Below, piece by piece: positions 53,444 through 64,000 of a stretch of DNA of 64,000 nucleotides. Position numbers and translations under genes: made by a program. Position 1 is the first letter of the stretch; the number at the start of each line of letters is the position of its first letter. The notes beneath the pieces were generated by a model. The model saw only the letters and a program-made list of their open reading frames with translations, was not told where the DNA came from and made no database searches. Source of the DNA: Azospirillum brasilense (lineage in GTDB: Bacteria > Pseudomonadota > Alphaproteobacteria > Azospirillales > Azospirillaceae); contig NZ_VITI01000015.1 in assembly GCF_007827795.1 (NCBI RefSeq), positions 62,621-126,620 on the forward strand, in the 5' to 3' direction.

Positions 53444-55531
53444 TCAGACCGTGACCCCGATGGCCTTCAGGATCAGCCCGCGGTCCAACCCTGGGTCCGG
53501 GGCCGGCTCGATGCGTTCCAGTCGGTCGAGCAGGGTGGCGATGGAGGCGGCGAAGCCGGGCTGATCCTTTTCCGTCAGGATCTGCACGAACAGACCGTCG
53601 CCGCAGCGGAACAGGCGGCCGTCCGCAGGGATGGGCAGGATGGGCGGTCCGTCGCCACGGCGGACCGCGTCGTCTGTTCCCGCCGTCAGCGCAATCTGGT
53701 CCAGAAAATAGTGCAGCCGCCGTTCCGCGATCCAGGAAACGAGGAAGCGGCGGATACGATCGAACAAGGCGATGACGGCGGGGTCCGGGCGAAGCACCAT
53801 CAGCCCGCCGCCCACACCGTCGTACAACCGCGCCAGATTGTCCGGGAAATACTGGAGCGCCAGCGGGTTGGCCGCCGACAACGGTGCGAGGAAGCCCGCC
53901 GGATCGGACAGCAGGCAGGCGTCGATGTCCGCCACCAGCAACGGCGCCCGATACAGCCGCGCCAAGCGTGGCACGCGCAGGAAACGGGCGAAGGTGTAGA
54001 AGGTGGTCCGTGCCTGCGGCGTCAGCCCGGCGGGGGAGGTCTCGTGGCTCCAGCCGAGCCGGACGTGGCGCAGCCGCCTCTCCAGTGCGGCGACGCGCGC
54101 CGCTGTATCCGGTCGAGGGTCGAGGATGTGGAGATGCGCGGCCTGACCGGGGGATGAAAAACGATCCAGGCTGGCGAGGAACAGCGGCCCGAACCGTTCC
54201 AGATAGCCGCTGTCGCAGGAGGCGACGACAACCGGTCCGTTTTCCGGTGGCGCCAGCGTCTCCAGCACGAAGGCGGCTTCCGATTCTGCGTCCGCGGCAG
54301 GGGGCAGCGCCTCGACCCGGCGGGCGAAGCCGTTGCCGGTCGGGATGTGGACGAGGAAGGGGATGTGGGGTTCCGCGCGCCGGAAGGCGTCCTGCGCCGC
54401 CGCCGCGTCGCCCAACCGGGCGGCCAATGACCCTTGAAGGAACAACGCCCAGGCGTGAAGTTCGGCGTCCACACCGCGGAAGGCGGCGACCGCAGGCGGG
54501 AGCAGGGTGGCCACCCGGTCCAGCCGCCCCTCCCCGATCAGGAGGTTCCCGATGCGGACCAAGTGGTAATAAGCCGTTTTCCAATGAAACCGCCCCTCCC
54601 GGCTGAGCCGCGCCACTTCCTGCAGCGTGGCGGTGCAGGCGTCCCGCCGTCCCGCCGCTTCCTGAACCTCCGCGCTCCGCTGCCAGGGGGTGGGATCGGT
54701 CGGGGTCAGCGCCTTCAGGCGGTGGAAAAACGCCAGACAGCCGTCCACGTCCCCGACCTGCCGCAGCGCGGTTGCCAAGGCTAGCAGCCGGTCGGGCCGA
54801 TCGGGCACCAGAGCGGCGCAGCGACGCAGCACGTCCACCGCCTCTGCCGGACGCCCGGCCTCCAGCAGTGCGGCGCCCAGGTTGATGGCGGTGTCCTCGC
54901 CCTCGATCGCGGTGCGCAGGGTCCGGCGATAGCCGCGGACGGCGGCGTCGGCGTGGCCCGCCGCCTGCTCCGTGCGGGCGAGGTTGAAGAGCAGGGCAGG
55001 GGCGGCGGGCGCGCAGGCCAGCGCGGTGCGAAGCTGGCATAGGGCATCGTCGCGCCGGCCGAGCGCCTCCTGGGCTTCTGCGGCGTTCATCCGAGCCTCC
55101 ACCGCCTCGGGGCGGAGGATCAGGGCGCAGCGGAAGCGTGCCAGCGCCTCACGCGTGTGACCCATCTGTCTGAGGATGTTGCCGATGCTGAAGAAGGCGT
55201 CGGCGCTGGGGTGGAGCGCGATGGCGCGGCGCAGGCTGGCGGCCGCTTCCGCCAGCCGCCCCTCGGCGCGTAGGGCTCGGGCGAGGTTGGCGTGGTAGGC
55301 GCCGGAATCGGCCTTCCGGGTGATGGCCGCGCCGATCAACTCCACCGCACGGGCGTTGCGTCCCGTCTGCGCGCAGAGCACACCGTAGAGGTGCAGGGCG
55401 TCGGGGTGGCCGGGCAGGGTGGCAAGCGCCGCGGCGTAGAGCGGCTCGGCCTCTGCCAGCCGCCCGGCCTGATGCAGCGCGGCGGCCTGCCGAAGCTGGG
55501 CGATCGGATCGGTCATGGCCGGGTCAGTCAT
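53444..55531 (-). CDS. TPR-repeat protein with C-terminal glycosyltransferase-like domain
   Basis: This protein of up to 695 residues has about eight to ten tetratricopeptide repeats in residues 1-400 (GRLAEAEPLYAAALATLPGHPDAL, GRLAEAAASLRRAIALHPS, GHTREALARFRCALILRPEA, and so on). Residues about 430-665 resemble a GT8-like glycosyltransferase (VVASCDSGYLERFGPLFLASL, LVADIDACLLSDPAGFLAPL with a DxD-like site, YDGVGGGLMVLRPDP, HYFLDQIALTAG). Such TPR-transferases often glycosylate proteins. It starts 7 bp after the GH1 stop in the same operon. ATG 55516 is an alternative start. Confidence 0.8.
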   Translation of the reverse strand: MTDPAMTDPIAQLRQAAALHQAGRLAEAEPLYAAALATLPGHPDALHLYGVLCAQTGRNARAVELIGAAITRKADSGAYHANLARALRAEGRLAEAAASLRRAIALHPSADAFFSIGNILRQMGHTREALARFRCALILRPEAVEARMNAAEAQEALGRRDDALCQLRTALACAPAAPALLFNLARTEQAAGHADAAVRGYRRTLRTAIEGEDTAINLGAALLEAGRPAEAVDVLRRCAALVPDRPDRLLALATALRQVGDVDGCLAFFHRLKALTPTDPTPWQRSAEVQEAAGRRDACTATLQEVARLSREGRFHWKTAYYHLVRIGNLLIGEGRLDRVATLLPPAVAAFRGVDAELHAWALFLQGSLAARLGDAAAAQDAFRRAEPHIPFLVHIPTGNGFARRVEALPPAADAESEAAFVLETLAPPENGPVVVASCDSGYLERFGPLFLASLDRFSSPGQAAHLHILDPRPDTAARVAALERRLRHVRLGWSHETSPAGLTPQARTTFYTFARFLRVPRLARLYRAPLLVADIDACLLSDPAGFLAPLSAANPLALQYFPDNLARLYDGVGGGLMVLRPDPAVIALFDRIRRFLVSWIAERRLHYFLDQIALTAGTDDAVRRGDGPPILPIPADGRLFRCGDGLFVQILTEKDQPGFAASIATLLDRLERIEPAPDPGLDRGLILKAIGVTV

Positions 55532-55538
55532 GGCTGGG

Positions 55539-56885
<1,347 letters not shown>

Positions 56886-56998
56886 CGCCCGCCGTTCCAC
56901 AGCCTTATGTTCCAAGGGACAGCGCTCCGTCGAACCGTTCGCTCGTCATTATGCCTGTTTCTTCACCATTCCGCCAAAGGTAGTATGGATATGGGCGA

Positions 56999-58345
<1,347 letters not shown>

Positions 58346-58523
58346 ACGGGCGGCGATTTCATCATCGAAGGCTACTATTTCCATTCGACTGGCCCGCCCG
58401 TTCGCGTGTCCTGCATGAAACACATTACACATTTGCATGTTAAACCTGATGCACAGGCTTGCGCTTTGCGCATCACTTTGCCCATCCTCCGTCCTGGATC
58501 ATTCGTTCTCGAAGGAAACTGAC

Positions 58524-58991
58524 ATGCAAAGCAGCGACACCGACGGTTCTGAGAATTCGGCCACCGATCTGGTTGCCATGACGGGTAAGATCGTTGCGTC
58601 TTATGTCCGCTCGAACCAGATCGCGGTGAATGATCTTCCTAACCTCATCCGGATCGTCCACCAAAGTCTGTCGGGCACGAGCCGTCCGGCGGAACCGGAA
58701 GCGGTTGAACTGCGCCCTGCCGTGCCGGTGAAGAAGTCGGTGATGCCGGACTACATCGTTTGCCTTGAGGACGGCAAGAAGCTCAAGATGCTGAAGCGCT
58801 ATTTGCGCACGGCTTATGGAATGACGCCGGACGAATACCGCCGGAAGTGGGGTCTGCCCGCGGACTATCCGATGACCGCCCCGAACTATGCGGAGCAGCG
58901 CTCCGCCTTCGCGAAGTCGATCGGTCTCGGCAAGAAGGCCGCCGCGCCGGTCAAGCCGGCCCGCCGCGGTCGCGCCAAGAACGTCGCCTGA
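58524..58991 (+). CDS. MucR/Ros-family transcriptional regulator without zinc ligands
   Basis: This 155-residue DNA-binding protein is of the MucR/Ros family: LVAMTGKIVASYVRSN near 16-31, VKKSVMPDYIVCLEDGKKLKMLKRYLRTAYGMTPDEYRRKWGLPADYPM near 72-120 and a basic C-terminal tail. In Ros the finger reads CxxCGxxxxxLxRHLxxxH; here the second cysteine is Asp (CLED) and the histidines are Tyr, so zinc cannot bind as usual. Such zinc-free MucR proteins are known in Mesorhizobium. MucR regulates exopolysaccharide and motility genes. GAAGGAAAC precedes the ATG; upstream DNA is AT-rich. Confidence 0.9.
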   Translation: MQSSDTDGSENSATDLVAMTGKIVASYVRSNQIAVNDLPNLIRIVHQSLSGTSRPAEPEAVELRPAVPVKKSVMPDYIVCLEDGKKLKMLKRYLRTAYGMTPDEYRRKWGLPADYPMTAPNYAEQRSAFAKSIGLGKKAAAPVKPARRGRAKNVA

Positions 58992-59010
58992 TCGTACCTC
59001 TGCCCCGAAT

Positions 59011-59041
59011 CGCCCCTTTCCCACGCGTTGGGAAAGGGGCG
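59011..59041. terminator. strong hairpin between mucR-like gene and polysaccharide deacetylase
   Basis: CGCCCCTTTCCC (59011-59022) and GGGAAAGGGGCG (59030-59041) form a perfect 12-bp stem with a 7-nt loop between two convergent genes. There is no T-run, so it may act as a bidirectional pause or RNA-stabilising structure, or be a dispersed palindrome. Confidence 0.6.
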
Positions 59042-59075
59042 GCGGGGATGACCGCCGGCCTTGTCCGCCGCAGCG

Positions 59076-60308
59076 TCAGCGCTGCGCGATCCGCGGCGTA
59101 GCCAGACTGTTCAGACTGGTGATCCATTCCGACAAGGTGACGAAACGGCAACCGCGGGTGCGCAGAAGGCCGATGGCGCGGGGAAGCGCCTCCGCCGTCG
59201 CGTTGTAGGTGGTGTGCATCAGGACGACGCTGCCGATGGTGCCGGTGGCTTCAAGCTGCGCCATGATCTTGCCGGCATCGCGGGTGAACCAGTCGCGCGT
59301 GTCGACGTTCCACAGCGCCGGGCTCATTTTCTCCTGATCGACGGCCGTCAGCGTGTCGCTGTTCCAGCGGCCGGCGGGCGGGCGGAACAGCACCGGGTCG
59401 GCACCCGCCGCGGCCAGGATGCGGTTCGTTTCCGCGATCTGCGCGCGTTGGGCCTCTGTGGTCAGGGTGCGCATGTTCGGGTGGGTCAGGCTGTGATTGC
59501 CGACTTCGTGCCCTTCCTGGACAATCCGCTTGATGATTCGCGGGTGGCGGACAGCGACATTGCCGATGGGGAAGAAGGTCGCCCGGACCCCTTCGCTGCG
59601 CAGGATGTCGAGGATGCGCGGGGTCACCGCCGGGTGCGGCCCATCGTCGAAGGTCAGGGAGCAGAGGTTCCAGCGGCTGGCCTTCAGCGCCCCGATGTCC
59701 ACCCGCGCTTCATTGCCGGGCACGATGGCGGCGATCCGCGACAGGCGGGCGGCCTGCCGCTCGATCTCCTGCATTTCCCGGCTCTGGTCCGGGCTGTAGG
59801 TGACGACGCCGTTGTGGTCGTTGTCCTCCAAAGTGGCGGCGGGCGTCGCGGCCGTCGGCTGTTCAGCGGCGGCATCCACCACAAGGCAACTGCCGCCGCC
59901 ACCGACGATTCGGCGGCAGACGAACGTGGGGTCGAGGTCGGGCAGGGGGGCGGCTCGCAGAACAAAGCCGGAGTCGGAAATCTCAGGCTTCTGCAGGGCG
60001 ACGCGGGGAACGAGATCGGCAACCATATCGGGCTGGCGCCGGACGACCGCCTTCCAGGCAACCCAAGCGTCGGCCTCCGTCCGGTAGACGCCGAATTGCA
60101 GCATCTTGGCCGGATGCGCTTCCGCATCCTTCCGCAGCGTGGTGACGGTTGCCAGATGCGGCGAGTCCGCCGCCTGGACTGGGCTTGCGGCCACGCCGCA
60201 TACCGTGGATGCCAGCATGCCCGCAGCGACGAGCCGAAAACGGGACCGCCTCCACGCCGTGGCGGGGCCGAACATGTGCGAAGTGGAGAAGCCCGGACCT
60301 GAAATCAT
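59076..60308 (-). CDS. SPOR-like plus polysaccharide deacetylase (NodB-type) exported protein
   Basis: This protein of up to 410 residues has a signal peptide (after RRSRFRLVAAGMLASTVCG, cleaved near VQA-ADS), an N-terminal part resembling an SPOR peptidoglycan-binding domain (about 65-145, MLQFGVYRTEADAWVAW), and a NodB/CE4 domain (215-405). The catalytic site has SLTFDDGPHP near 220, metal ligands in VGNHSLTHPNM near 283 and RPPAGRWNSDT near 323. It removes acetyl groups from chitin, peptidoglycan or exopolysaccharide in the periplasm. M12 or M31 may be the true start. Confidence 0.85.
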   Translation of the reverse strand: MISGPGFSTSHMFGPATAWRRSRFRLVAAGMLASTVCGVAASPVQAADSPHLATVTTLRKDAEAHPAKMLQFGVYRTEADAWVAWKAVVRRQPDMVADLVPRVALQKPEISDSGFVLRAAPLPDLDPTFVCRRIVGGGGSCLVVDAAAEQPTAATPAATLEDNDHNGVVTYSPDQSREMQEIERQAARLSRIAAIVPGNEARVDIGALKASRWNLCSLTFDDGPHPAVTPRILDILRSEGVRATFFPIGNVAVRHPRIIKRIVQEGHEVGNHSLTHPNMRTLTTEAQRAQIAETNRILAAAGADPVLFRPPAGRWNSDTLTAVDQEKMSPALWNVDTRDWFTRDAGKIMAQLEATGTIGSVVLMHTTYNATAEALPRAIGLLRTRGCRFVTLSEWITSLNSLATPRIAQR

Positions 60309-60562
60309 ATGCGATCGACCATCAACATCGCCGCGGTGAGATCAGGTGTGGGCGATACCTCTTATGAGATAGAGCAAAATTTATCACGTCTCCATAAGGA
60401 TCGACGTTGAAGGACGGTTGTCACGGATTTCCCTGGTATATTTTCCATAATGCACCTTATGGGATTTGTGCGCCTGCCAGGATCTCAACCATCCAGAAGA
60501 CTTCGGCCGCCGGCTTGGTGCTTCTGCTTCCCGCTCCACAGGGCCGACTTGCGTGCTCCTCG

Positions 60563-61225
60563 TCAGCGCCGCCGCAGGAGGGTCACGCCGTCGCCCACGG
60601 GCAGCATGCACAGGGCCACCCTCTCGTCCTCCAGACGGGCGGCATTGAAAGCACGGATGGCTTCGGTCTTGTGCCTGCGATCGCTGGGATCGGCGACTCG
60701 TCCGCGCCACAAAGTGTTGTCCACCACGATCAGGCCACCGCGCCTCACGAGGGTGAGGCAACGCTCGTAATAGGCATCGTAGTTTTCCTTGTCGGCGTCG
60801 ATGAAGGCGAAATCGAACGACTCGCCGCCGCCGTCTGCGATGAGCTTGTCCAGATTGTCGAGCGCCGGCCCGATGCGCAGGTCGATCTTGCCCGCGACTC
60901 CGGCCTCGGACCAGATCGCGCGGGCCTGGGAGGTCCACTGCTCGTTGATGTCGAAACTGATGATGCGCCCATCGTCCGGCAAAGCCTGCGCCACCGTCAG
61001 CGCGCTGTATCCGGTGAACGTGCCGATATCCAAGGTCCGGCGTGCGCCGATCATTTCGACCAGGAAAGCCAGAAGCTGGCCTTCTTCAGGCGCGATCTGA
61101 TAGTGGGCCTCGGTCAGTTTGGCCGTTTCGGCGCGCAGCTTTGCCTGGATGGTGGTCTCGCGCAGGGAAGCGTCGAGCATGTACCGGTAGATGGCCTCGG
61201 GCATGAAGATCGACTGCACGGTCAA
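60563..61225 (-). CDS. SAM-dependent O-methyltransferase (CCoAMT type)
   Basis: This 220-residue class I methyltransferase of the caffeoyl-CoA O-methyltransferase type has the SAM loop TLDIGTFTGYSALTVAQAL near 66-84, ISFDINEQW near 90 and the metal/substrate region FIDADKENYDAYYERCL near 139, with VVDNTLWRGRVADP near 165. It would methylate a catechol-like hydroxyl with Mg2+. Start TTG at 61225 (GGGGAG upstream) or ATG at 61204. The 254 bp between it and the deacetylase carry no gene. Confidence 0.87.
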   Translation of the reverse strand: MTVQSIFMPEAIYRYMLDASLRETTIQAKLRAETAKLTEAHYQIAPEEGQLLAFLVEMIGARRTLDIGTFTGYSALTVAQALPDDGRIISFDINEQWTSQARAIWSEAGVAGKIDLRIGPALDNLDKLIADGGGESFDFAFIDADKENYDAYYERCLTLVRRGGLIVVDNTLWRGRVADPSDRRHKTEAIRAFNAARLEDERVALCMLPVGDGVTLLRRR

Positions 61226-61341
61226 GGAATCCGCTCCCCACTCTGACCGTCCGCGTCTTGCGGACGTCTGTTCACATGTGGGGAGCCTTGGCGATTCCGA
61301 AAGGTGCTCCCCGTGTCTCCGATGGTCGCACCCGCGCCCTG

Positions 61342-62265
61342 TCAGTCCGGATTCCGCCCGAAGGCGAAACGCAGGGCGTCAGCCACGGCCAACGGCAGCA
61401 TCGAACCATGGCTTTCCTCGGCGAAATCACGGAAAGCCAGCCGCAAACCCGGAACCGTCGCGAGGGTGGCCGCGACCTCCCTACCCGTCTGACCGGACCG
61501 CAGGCGCTTCAGCCGCTCGGCGTCGGCCGCGGGCAACGGGCGTTCCACCAGACGGCCGGATGTCTCGATCAGCAGCGCCGTGCCGGGCGCCACGCCCGTG
61601 CGCGCCGTGCGGTCGAGGAACGCCGCCTGTTCCTTCAGGATGGCCTGCCCGCTCCACCAGATCGCCGGGTCGGCGGCGACATAGGTCTGGAACAGGTCCC
61701 CTCGGGTGTAGAGTACGTAGAGGGAGAACAGCCCGCCCAGCGAGTGGCCGAACAGGGTCCGGCGGTGCCGGTCGATGGGCAGGCGCGCTTCGACCGACGG
61801 GATCACCTGCGTCTCGACGAAGGCCAGGAAATCGTCGCGTCCACCGGTTTCAATGACGGAGGCGCCGTCCCGCGACGGCGGAATCAACTCCGGCGGGGTC
61901 GGAGGAGTGAGGTCGCGGTAGCGGCGAGGGATATCGAACGGCCCATCGGTCGGATAACCGATTCCGACGATCACCGCGGAACCGTACGAATCCGGCGGTT
62001 CTGTGCCGATGACACTCTCCATCATCGGCACGGTCGCGTTGCCGTCCAGGAGGTAGATGACCGGATAGCCGCCCGGTGGCGGCGGTTCGGCGGGGCGGAC
62101 GAGAAAGACCCGGTAATCCAGGCCCGTCCGGTCGGCGCGTAGATCGAAACGCTCCATCCTGCGGGCTTCCGTCTTGGCTTCGGCCGTCACGGTTCCGCCC
62201 TGCGCAGCCTGAACCCCAAAGCCGGACAAGGCCAGCAGCAGCACGGTCGTAGCGAATCGGAGCAT
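61342..62265 (-). CDS. exported alpha/beta-hydrolase, siderophore esterase-like
   Basis: This 307-residue protein has a signal peptide (MLRFATTVLLLALSGFGVQA) and the esterase D/Fes-like fold: YPVIYLLDGNATVPMMESV near 68-86, VGIGYPTDGPFDIPRRYRDLTP near 100, nucleophile elbow LFGHSLGGLFSLYVLY near 161-176 (Ser), and catalytic His in EESHGSM near 285. Periplasmic hydrolysis of siderophore or other esters is likely. I chose ATG 62265 rather than a GTG at 62283. Confidence 0.85.
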   Translation of the reverse strand: MLRFATTVLLLALSGFGVQAAQGGTVTAEAKTEARRMERFDLRADRTGLDYRVFLVRPAEPPPPGGYPVIYLLDGNATVPMMESVIGTEPPDSYGSAVIVGIGYPTDGPFDIPRRYRDLTPPTPPELIPPSRDGASVIETGGRDDFLAFVETQVIPSVEARLPIDRHRRTLFGHSLGGLFSLYVLYTRGDLFQTYVAADPAIWWSGQAILKEQAAFLDRTARTGVAPGTALLIETSGRLVERPLPAADAERLKRLRSGQTGREVAATLATVPGLRLAFRDFAEESHGSMLPLAVADALRFAFGRNPD

Positions 62266-62313
62266 CGACGTCGGTTCCTGCACAATCGAACGATGTGGAC
62301 CGGTGCATCGGGT

Positions 62314-62339
62314 GGAACCGTGCTCGCGGCCCCATGTTG
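62314..62339 (+). promoter_or_regulatory. possible EcfG-type promoter of the PRC-barrel gene
   Basis: GGAACC at 62314-62319 is followed after 16 bp by GTTG at 62336-62339, close to the alphaproteobacterial EcfG consensus (GGAAC-N16/17-CGTT, here TGTT). It lies about 31 bp before the ATG. Confidence 0.5.
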
Positions 62340-62369
62340 TTGCACGGTCAGCAGCAGGAGAGCAACGCG

Positions 62370-62765
62370 ATGAGAAAGCTCATTTCCGCAACGGCGGTTA
62401 CCCTTGTCATGGTCGCGGCAGGGCCATCGCTCGCTCAGCAGAGCGCCGCCATCGCCAACCCCGCCAACGCCTATCGGGAGGTGAAGGACGACAACGTCAT
62501 GGTGCCGTCCCTCAAGCGGACGGTCGGGCAACTGGACGATATGGATGTCATGGGACCGGACGGGACGAAGGTCGGCGAGGTTGAGGAGGTGCTGATGGAC
62601 GCCTCCGGGCAACCGGTCGCCGTTGTGGTGGACGTCGAGCATGGCGTGGGGATCGGCGACAAGGAGGTCATCGTCGGGCTGGACCAACTGCGCGACGACG
62701 GGCGCAGCCTGACGACGGCGCTGTCGAACGCGCAGCTCGGAACCCTGCCGATCTGGGACGATTGA
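62370..62765 (+). CDS. exported PRC-barrel domain protein
   Basis: This 131-residue protein has a signal peptide (MRKLISATAVTLVMVAAG, cleaved near LAQ-QSA) and one PRC-barrel domain (about 55-120: DVMGPDGTKVGEVEEVLMDASGQPVAVVVDV, EVIVGLDQL). PRC-barrel proteins of this size are common stress-induced exported proteins in alphaproteobacteria. The EcfG-like site upstream agrees. GCAGGAG precedes the ATG. It diverges from the esterase gene. Confidence 0.87.
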   Translation: MRKLISATAVTLVMVAAGPSLAQQSAAIANPANAYREVKDDNVMVPSLKRTVGQLDDMDVMGPDGTKVGEVEEVLMDASGQPVAVVVDVEHGVGIGDKEVIVGLDQLRDDGRSLTTALSNAQLGTLPIWDD

Positions 62766-62792
62766 GGCCGATCCAGCCCTATCGATAACGCG

Positions 62793-63554
62793 TTACTGCG
62801 GCGCCATGCGGATGGCGCCGTCCAGCCGGATCACCTCGCCGTTCAACATTTCGTTTTCCAGAATGTGCTGCACGAGTCGGGCGTATTCGGAGGGCTGGCC
62901 GAAGCGCTTCGGGAAGGGCACCGTGGCGGCGAGGCTGTCCTGGACCTCCTGCGGCATGTTCAGCAGCATCGGCGTGCCGATCAGGCCCGGGGCGATGGTC
63001 ATGACGCGCACGCCGCTGCGCGCCAGATCGCGGGCGGCGCAGATGGTCAGAGCGACGATGCCGCCCTTCGACGAGGCGTAGGCGGCCTGCCCGATCTGCC
63101 CCTCATAGGCGGCGACGGAGGCGGTGTTGACGATCACGCCGCGCTCCCCCGACTCCAGCGGGTCGAGCGTGCCCATATCCGCGGCGGCGAGGCGCAGCAT
63201 GTTGAAGGTGCCGATCAGGTTGACCTCGATTACCTTGCGGAAGTCGTCCAGCGCCATCGGGCCGTCGCGCCCGACGATGCGCTTGGCCGGAGCGACGCCC
63301 GCGCAGTTGATCGCGATGCGGGCCGGGCCATGGGCGGCGCGGGCCTCGGCCACGGCCTTTTCCGCCGACTCGGCGCTCGACACGTCGCAGAGCAGGCCGA
63401 GGCCGCCGATCTCCTCGGCCACCTGCTTGACCGCCGCCTCGTTCATGTCGAGCACGGTGACCTTGGCGCCCAGCTTCGCCAGATGGCGCGCGGTTTCCGC
63501 CCCCATGCCGGAGGCGCCACCGGTGACGATGGCGGCCTGACCGTTGATCTGCAT
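62793..63554 (-). CDS. HSD10-type SDR / short-chain 3-hydroxyacyl-CoA dehydrogenase
   Basis: This 253-residue SDR resembles type II 3-hydroxyacyl-CoA dehydrogenase: cofactor loop VTGGASGMGAETARHLAKLGAKV near 10-32, DMN motif for NAD specificity near 36, NCAGVAPAKRIVGR near 84, IVNTASVAAYEGQIGQAAYASSKGG with Ser and YxxxK near 140-164. It would oxidise 3-hydroxyacyl-CoA in fatty or branched-chain acid breakdown. It lies 38 bp downstream of the ETF-QO gene on the same strand, a sensible pairing for beta-oxidation. Confidence 0.88.
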   Translation of the reverse strand: MQINGQAAIVTGGASGMGAETARHLAKLGAKVTVLDMNEAAVKQVAEEIGGLGLLCDVSSAESAEKAVAEARAAHGPARIAINCAGVAPAKRIVGRDGPMALDDFRKVIEVNLIGTFNMLRLAAADMGTLDPLESGERGVIVNTASVAAYEGQIGQAAYASSKGGIVALTICAARDLARSGVRVMTIAPGLIGTPMLLNMPQEVQDSLAATVPFPKRFGQPSEYARLVQHILENEMLNGEVIRLDGAIRMAPQ

Positions 63555-63592
63555 CGTGTTTCCCCCCTGGTGTGTTCTGCTGCTGTTCGGGT

Positions 63593-64000
63593 TTACATCC
63601 CACCGGGATAGTTCGGGCCGCCGCCGCCCTCGGGGACGACCCAGTTGATGTTCTGGGTGGGGTCCTTGATGTCGCAGGTCTTGCAGTGCACGCAGTTCTG
63701 CGCGTTGATCTGCAGGCGCGGGTCGCTGCCGTCCTCCGCCCGCACGATCTCGTACACGCCCGCCGGGCAGTAGCGCGTCTCCGGCGCGTCGTAGAGCGCC
63801 AGATTGACCGCGATCGGCACCGACGCGTCCTTCAGCGTCAGGTGCGCCGGCTGGTCCTCCTCGTGGTTGGTGTTCGACAGATACACCGACGACAGCCGGT
63901 CGAACGACACCACGCCATCCGGCTTGGGATAGGCGATCTTCGGCATCTCCGACGCCCGCTTCAGCGTCTCGTGGTCGCCGTGCCGGTGGTGCAGCGTCCA
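63593..64000 (-). CDS. electron transfer flavoprotein-ubiquinone oxidoreductase, C-terminal part
   Basis: This is the last 135 residues of ETF-QO; the 5' part lies beyond the window end. It reads WTLHHRHGDHETLKRASEMP, then FDRLSSVYLSNTNHEEDQP and the 4Fe-4S binding site: a cysteine in RYCPAGVYE and the cluster INAQNCVHCKTCDIKDPTQNINWVVPEGGGGP. It passes electrons from ETF to ubiquinone at the membrane. The frame is open to base 64000. Confidence 0.95.
   Translation of the reverse strand, partial: WTLHHRHGDHETLKRASEMPKIAYPKPDGVVSFDRLSSVYLSNTNHEEDQPAHLTLKDASVPIAVNLALYDAPETRYCPAGVYEIVRAEDGSDPRLQINAQNCVHCKTCDIKDPTQNINWVVPEGGGGPNYPGGM

Noticed and set aside
58347..58405. Inverted repeat GAACGGGCGG / CCGCCCGTTC after the third GH1 gene
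   Set aside because: A 10-bp stem with about 40 bp of loop and no T-run is too weak to call a terminator.
60309..60562. Possible regulatory RNA in the AT-rich spacer between deacetylase and methyltransferase
   Set aside because: No strong hairpin with a T-run and no promoter pair could be recognised by eye.

Overview
The window is a GC-rich bacterial chromosome or chromid segment with long antisense open frames, Shine-Dalgarno-led genes and many ATGA/TGATG overlaps. Several traits point to an alphaproteobacterium close to Azospirillum: a GlpSTPQUV-type glycerol ABC importer, a MucR/Ros regulator, EcfG-like promoters, an HWE/HisKA_2 histidine kinase, DUF447/DUF6513 proteins of the H4MPT-linked C1 pathway, and a lanthanide-type XoxF. 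The genus is inferred from gene content only. No rRNA, tRNA, CRISPR array or phage was seen.

Region 1 (1-8.1 kb): C1 metabolism. A minus-strand operon looks like tetrahydromethanopterin/methanofuran cofactor biosynthesis (FolB-like aldolase, amino-acid-kinase-fold protein, dihydropteroate-synthase-like DUF6513 protein, DUF447 protein). Next come xoxF (PQQ/lanthanide alcohol dehydrogenase), xoxG (its cytochrome c) and a xoxJ-like binding protein fused to a rhodanese-like CxxxCW domain. XoxF would make formaldehyde in the periplasm and the H4MPT pathway would oxidise it in the cytoplasm.

Region 2 (8.6-13 kb): two small paralogous cysteine-containing proteins, a UdgX-type uracil-DNA-binding protein coupled to a radical SAM putative DNA repair protein, and a decayed ISL3-like transposase. 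Region 3 (13-25 kb): glpD-glpSTPQUV-glpK for glycerol uptake and catabolism, followed by an SDR, a flavodoxin-like protein and citrate synthase. Region 4 (25-27 kb): aldose epimerase and MarC.

Region 5 (26.9-37.2 kb): a complete but unusual chemosensory operon, cheY-cheC-mcp-cheW(x3)-cheB-HEAT-cheR-cheY-cheA-STAS. Its receptor is soluble, has no sensor domain and carries two signalling tips. The receptor and the HEAT protein share an N-terminal MALVKxxxID peptide. This is the best candidate for an undescribed system. A RES/Xre toxin-antitoxin pair follows, then a convergent cheC-like/HWE kinase/response regulator operon (38.1-41 kb).

Region 6 (41-64 kb): argE, a stress-type DUF2934 protein with an EcfG-like promoter, a GH4 glycosidase and three GH1 beta-glucosidases (two form a near-identical inverted pair). 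Also here are a glycosylation-like block (GT2, DUF6212-like protein, SbmA/YddA-type ABC protein with a ruined ATPase, TPR-glycosyltransferase), a MucR regulator, a polysaccharide deacetylase, an O-methyltransferase, an esterase, a PRC-barrel protein, an HSD10-type SDR and the C-terminal part of ETF-ubiquinone oxidoreductase cut by the window end.
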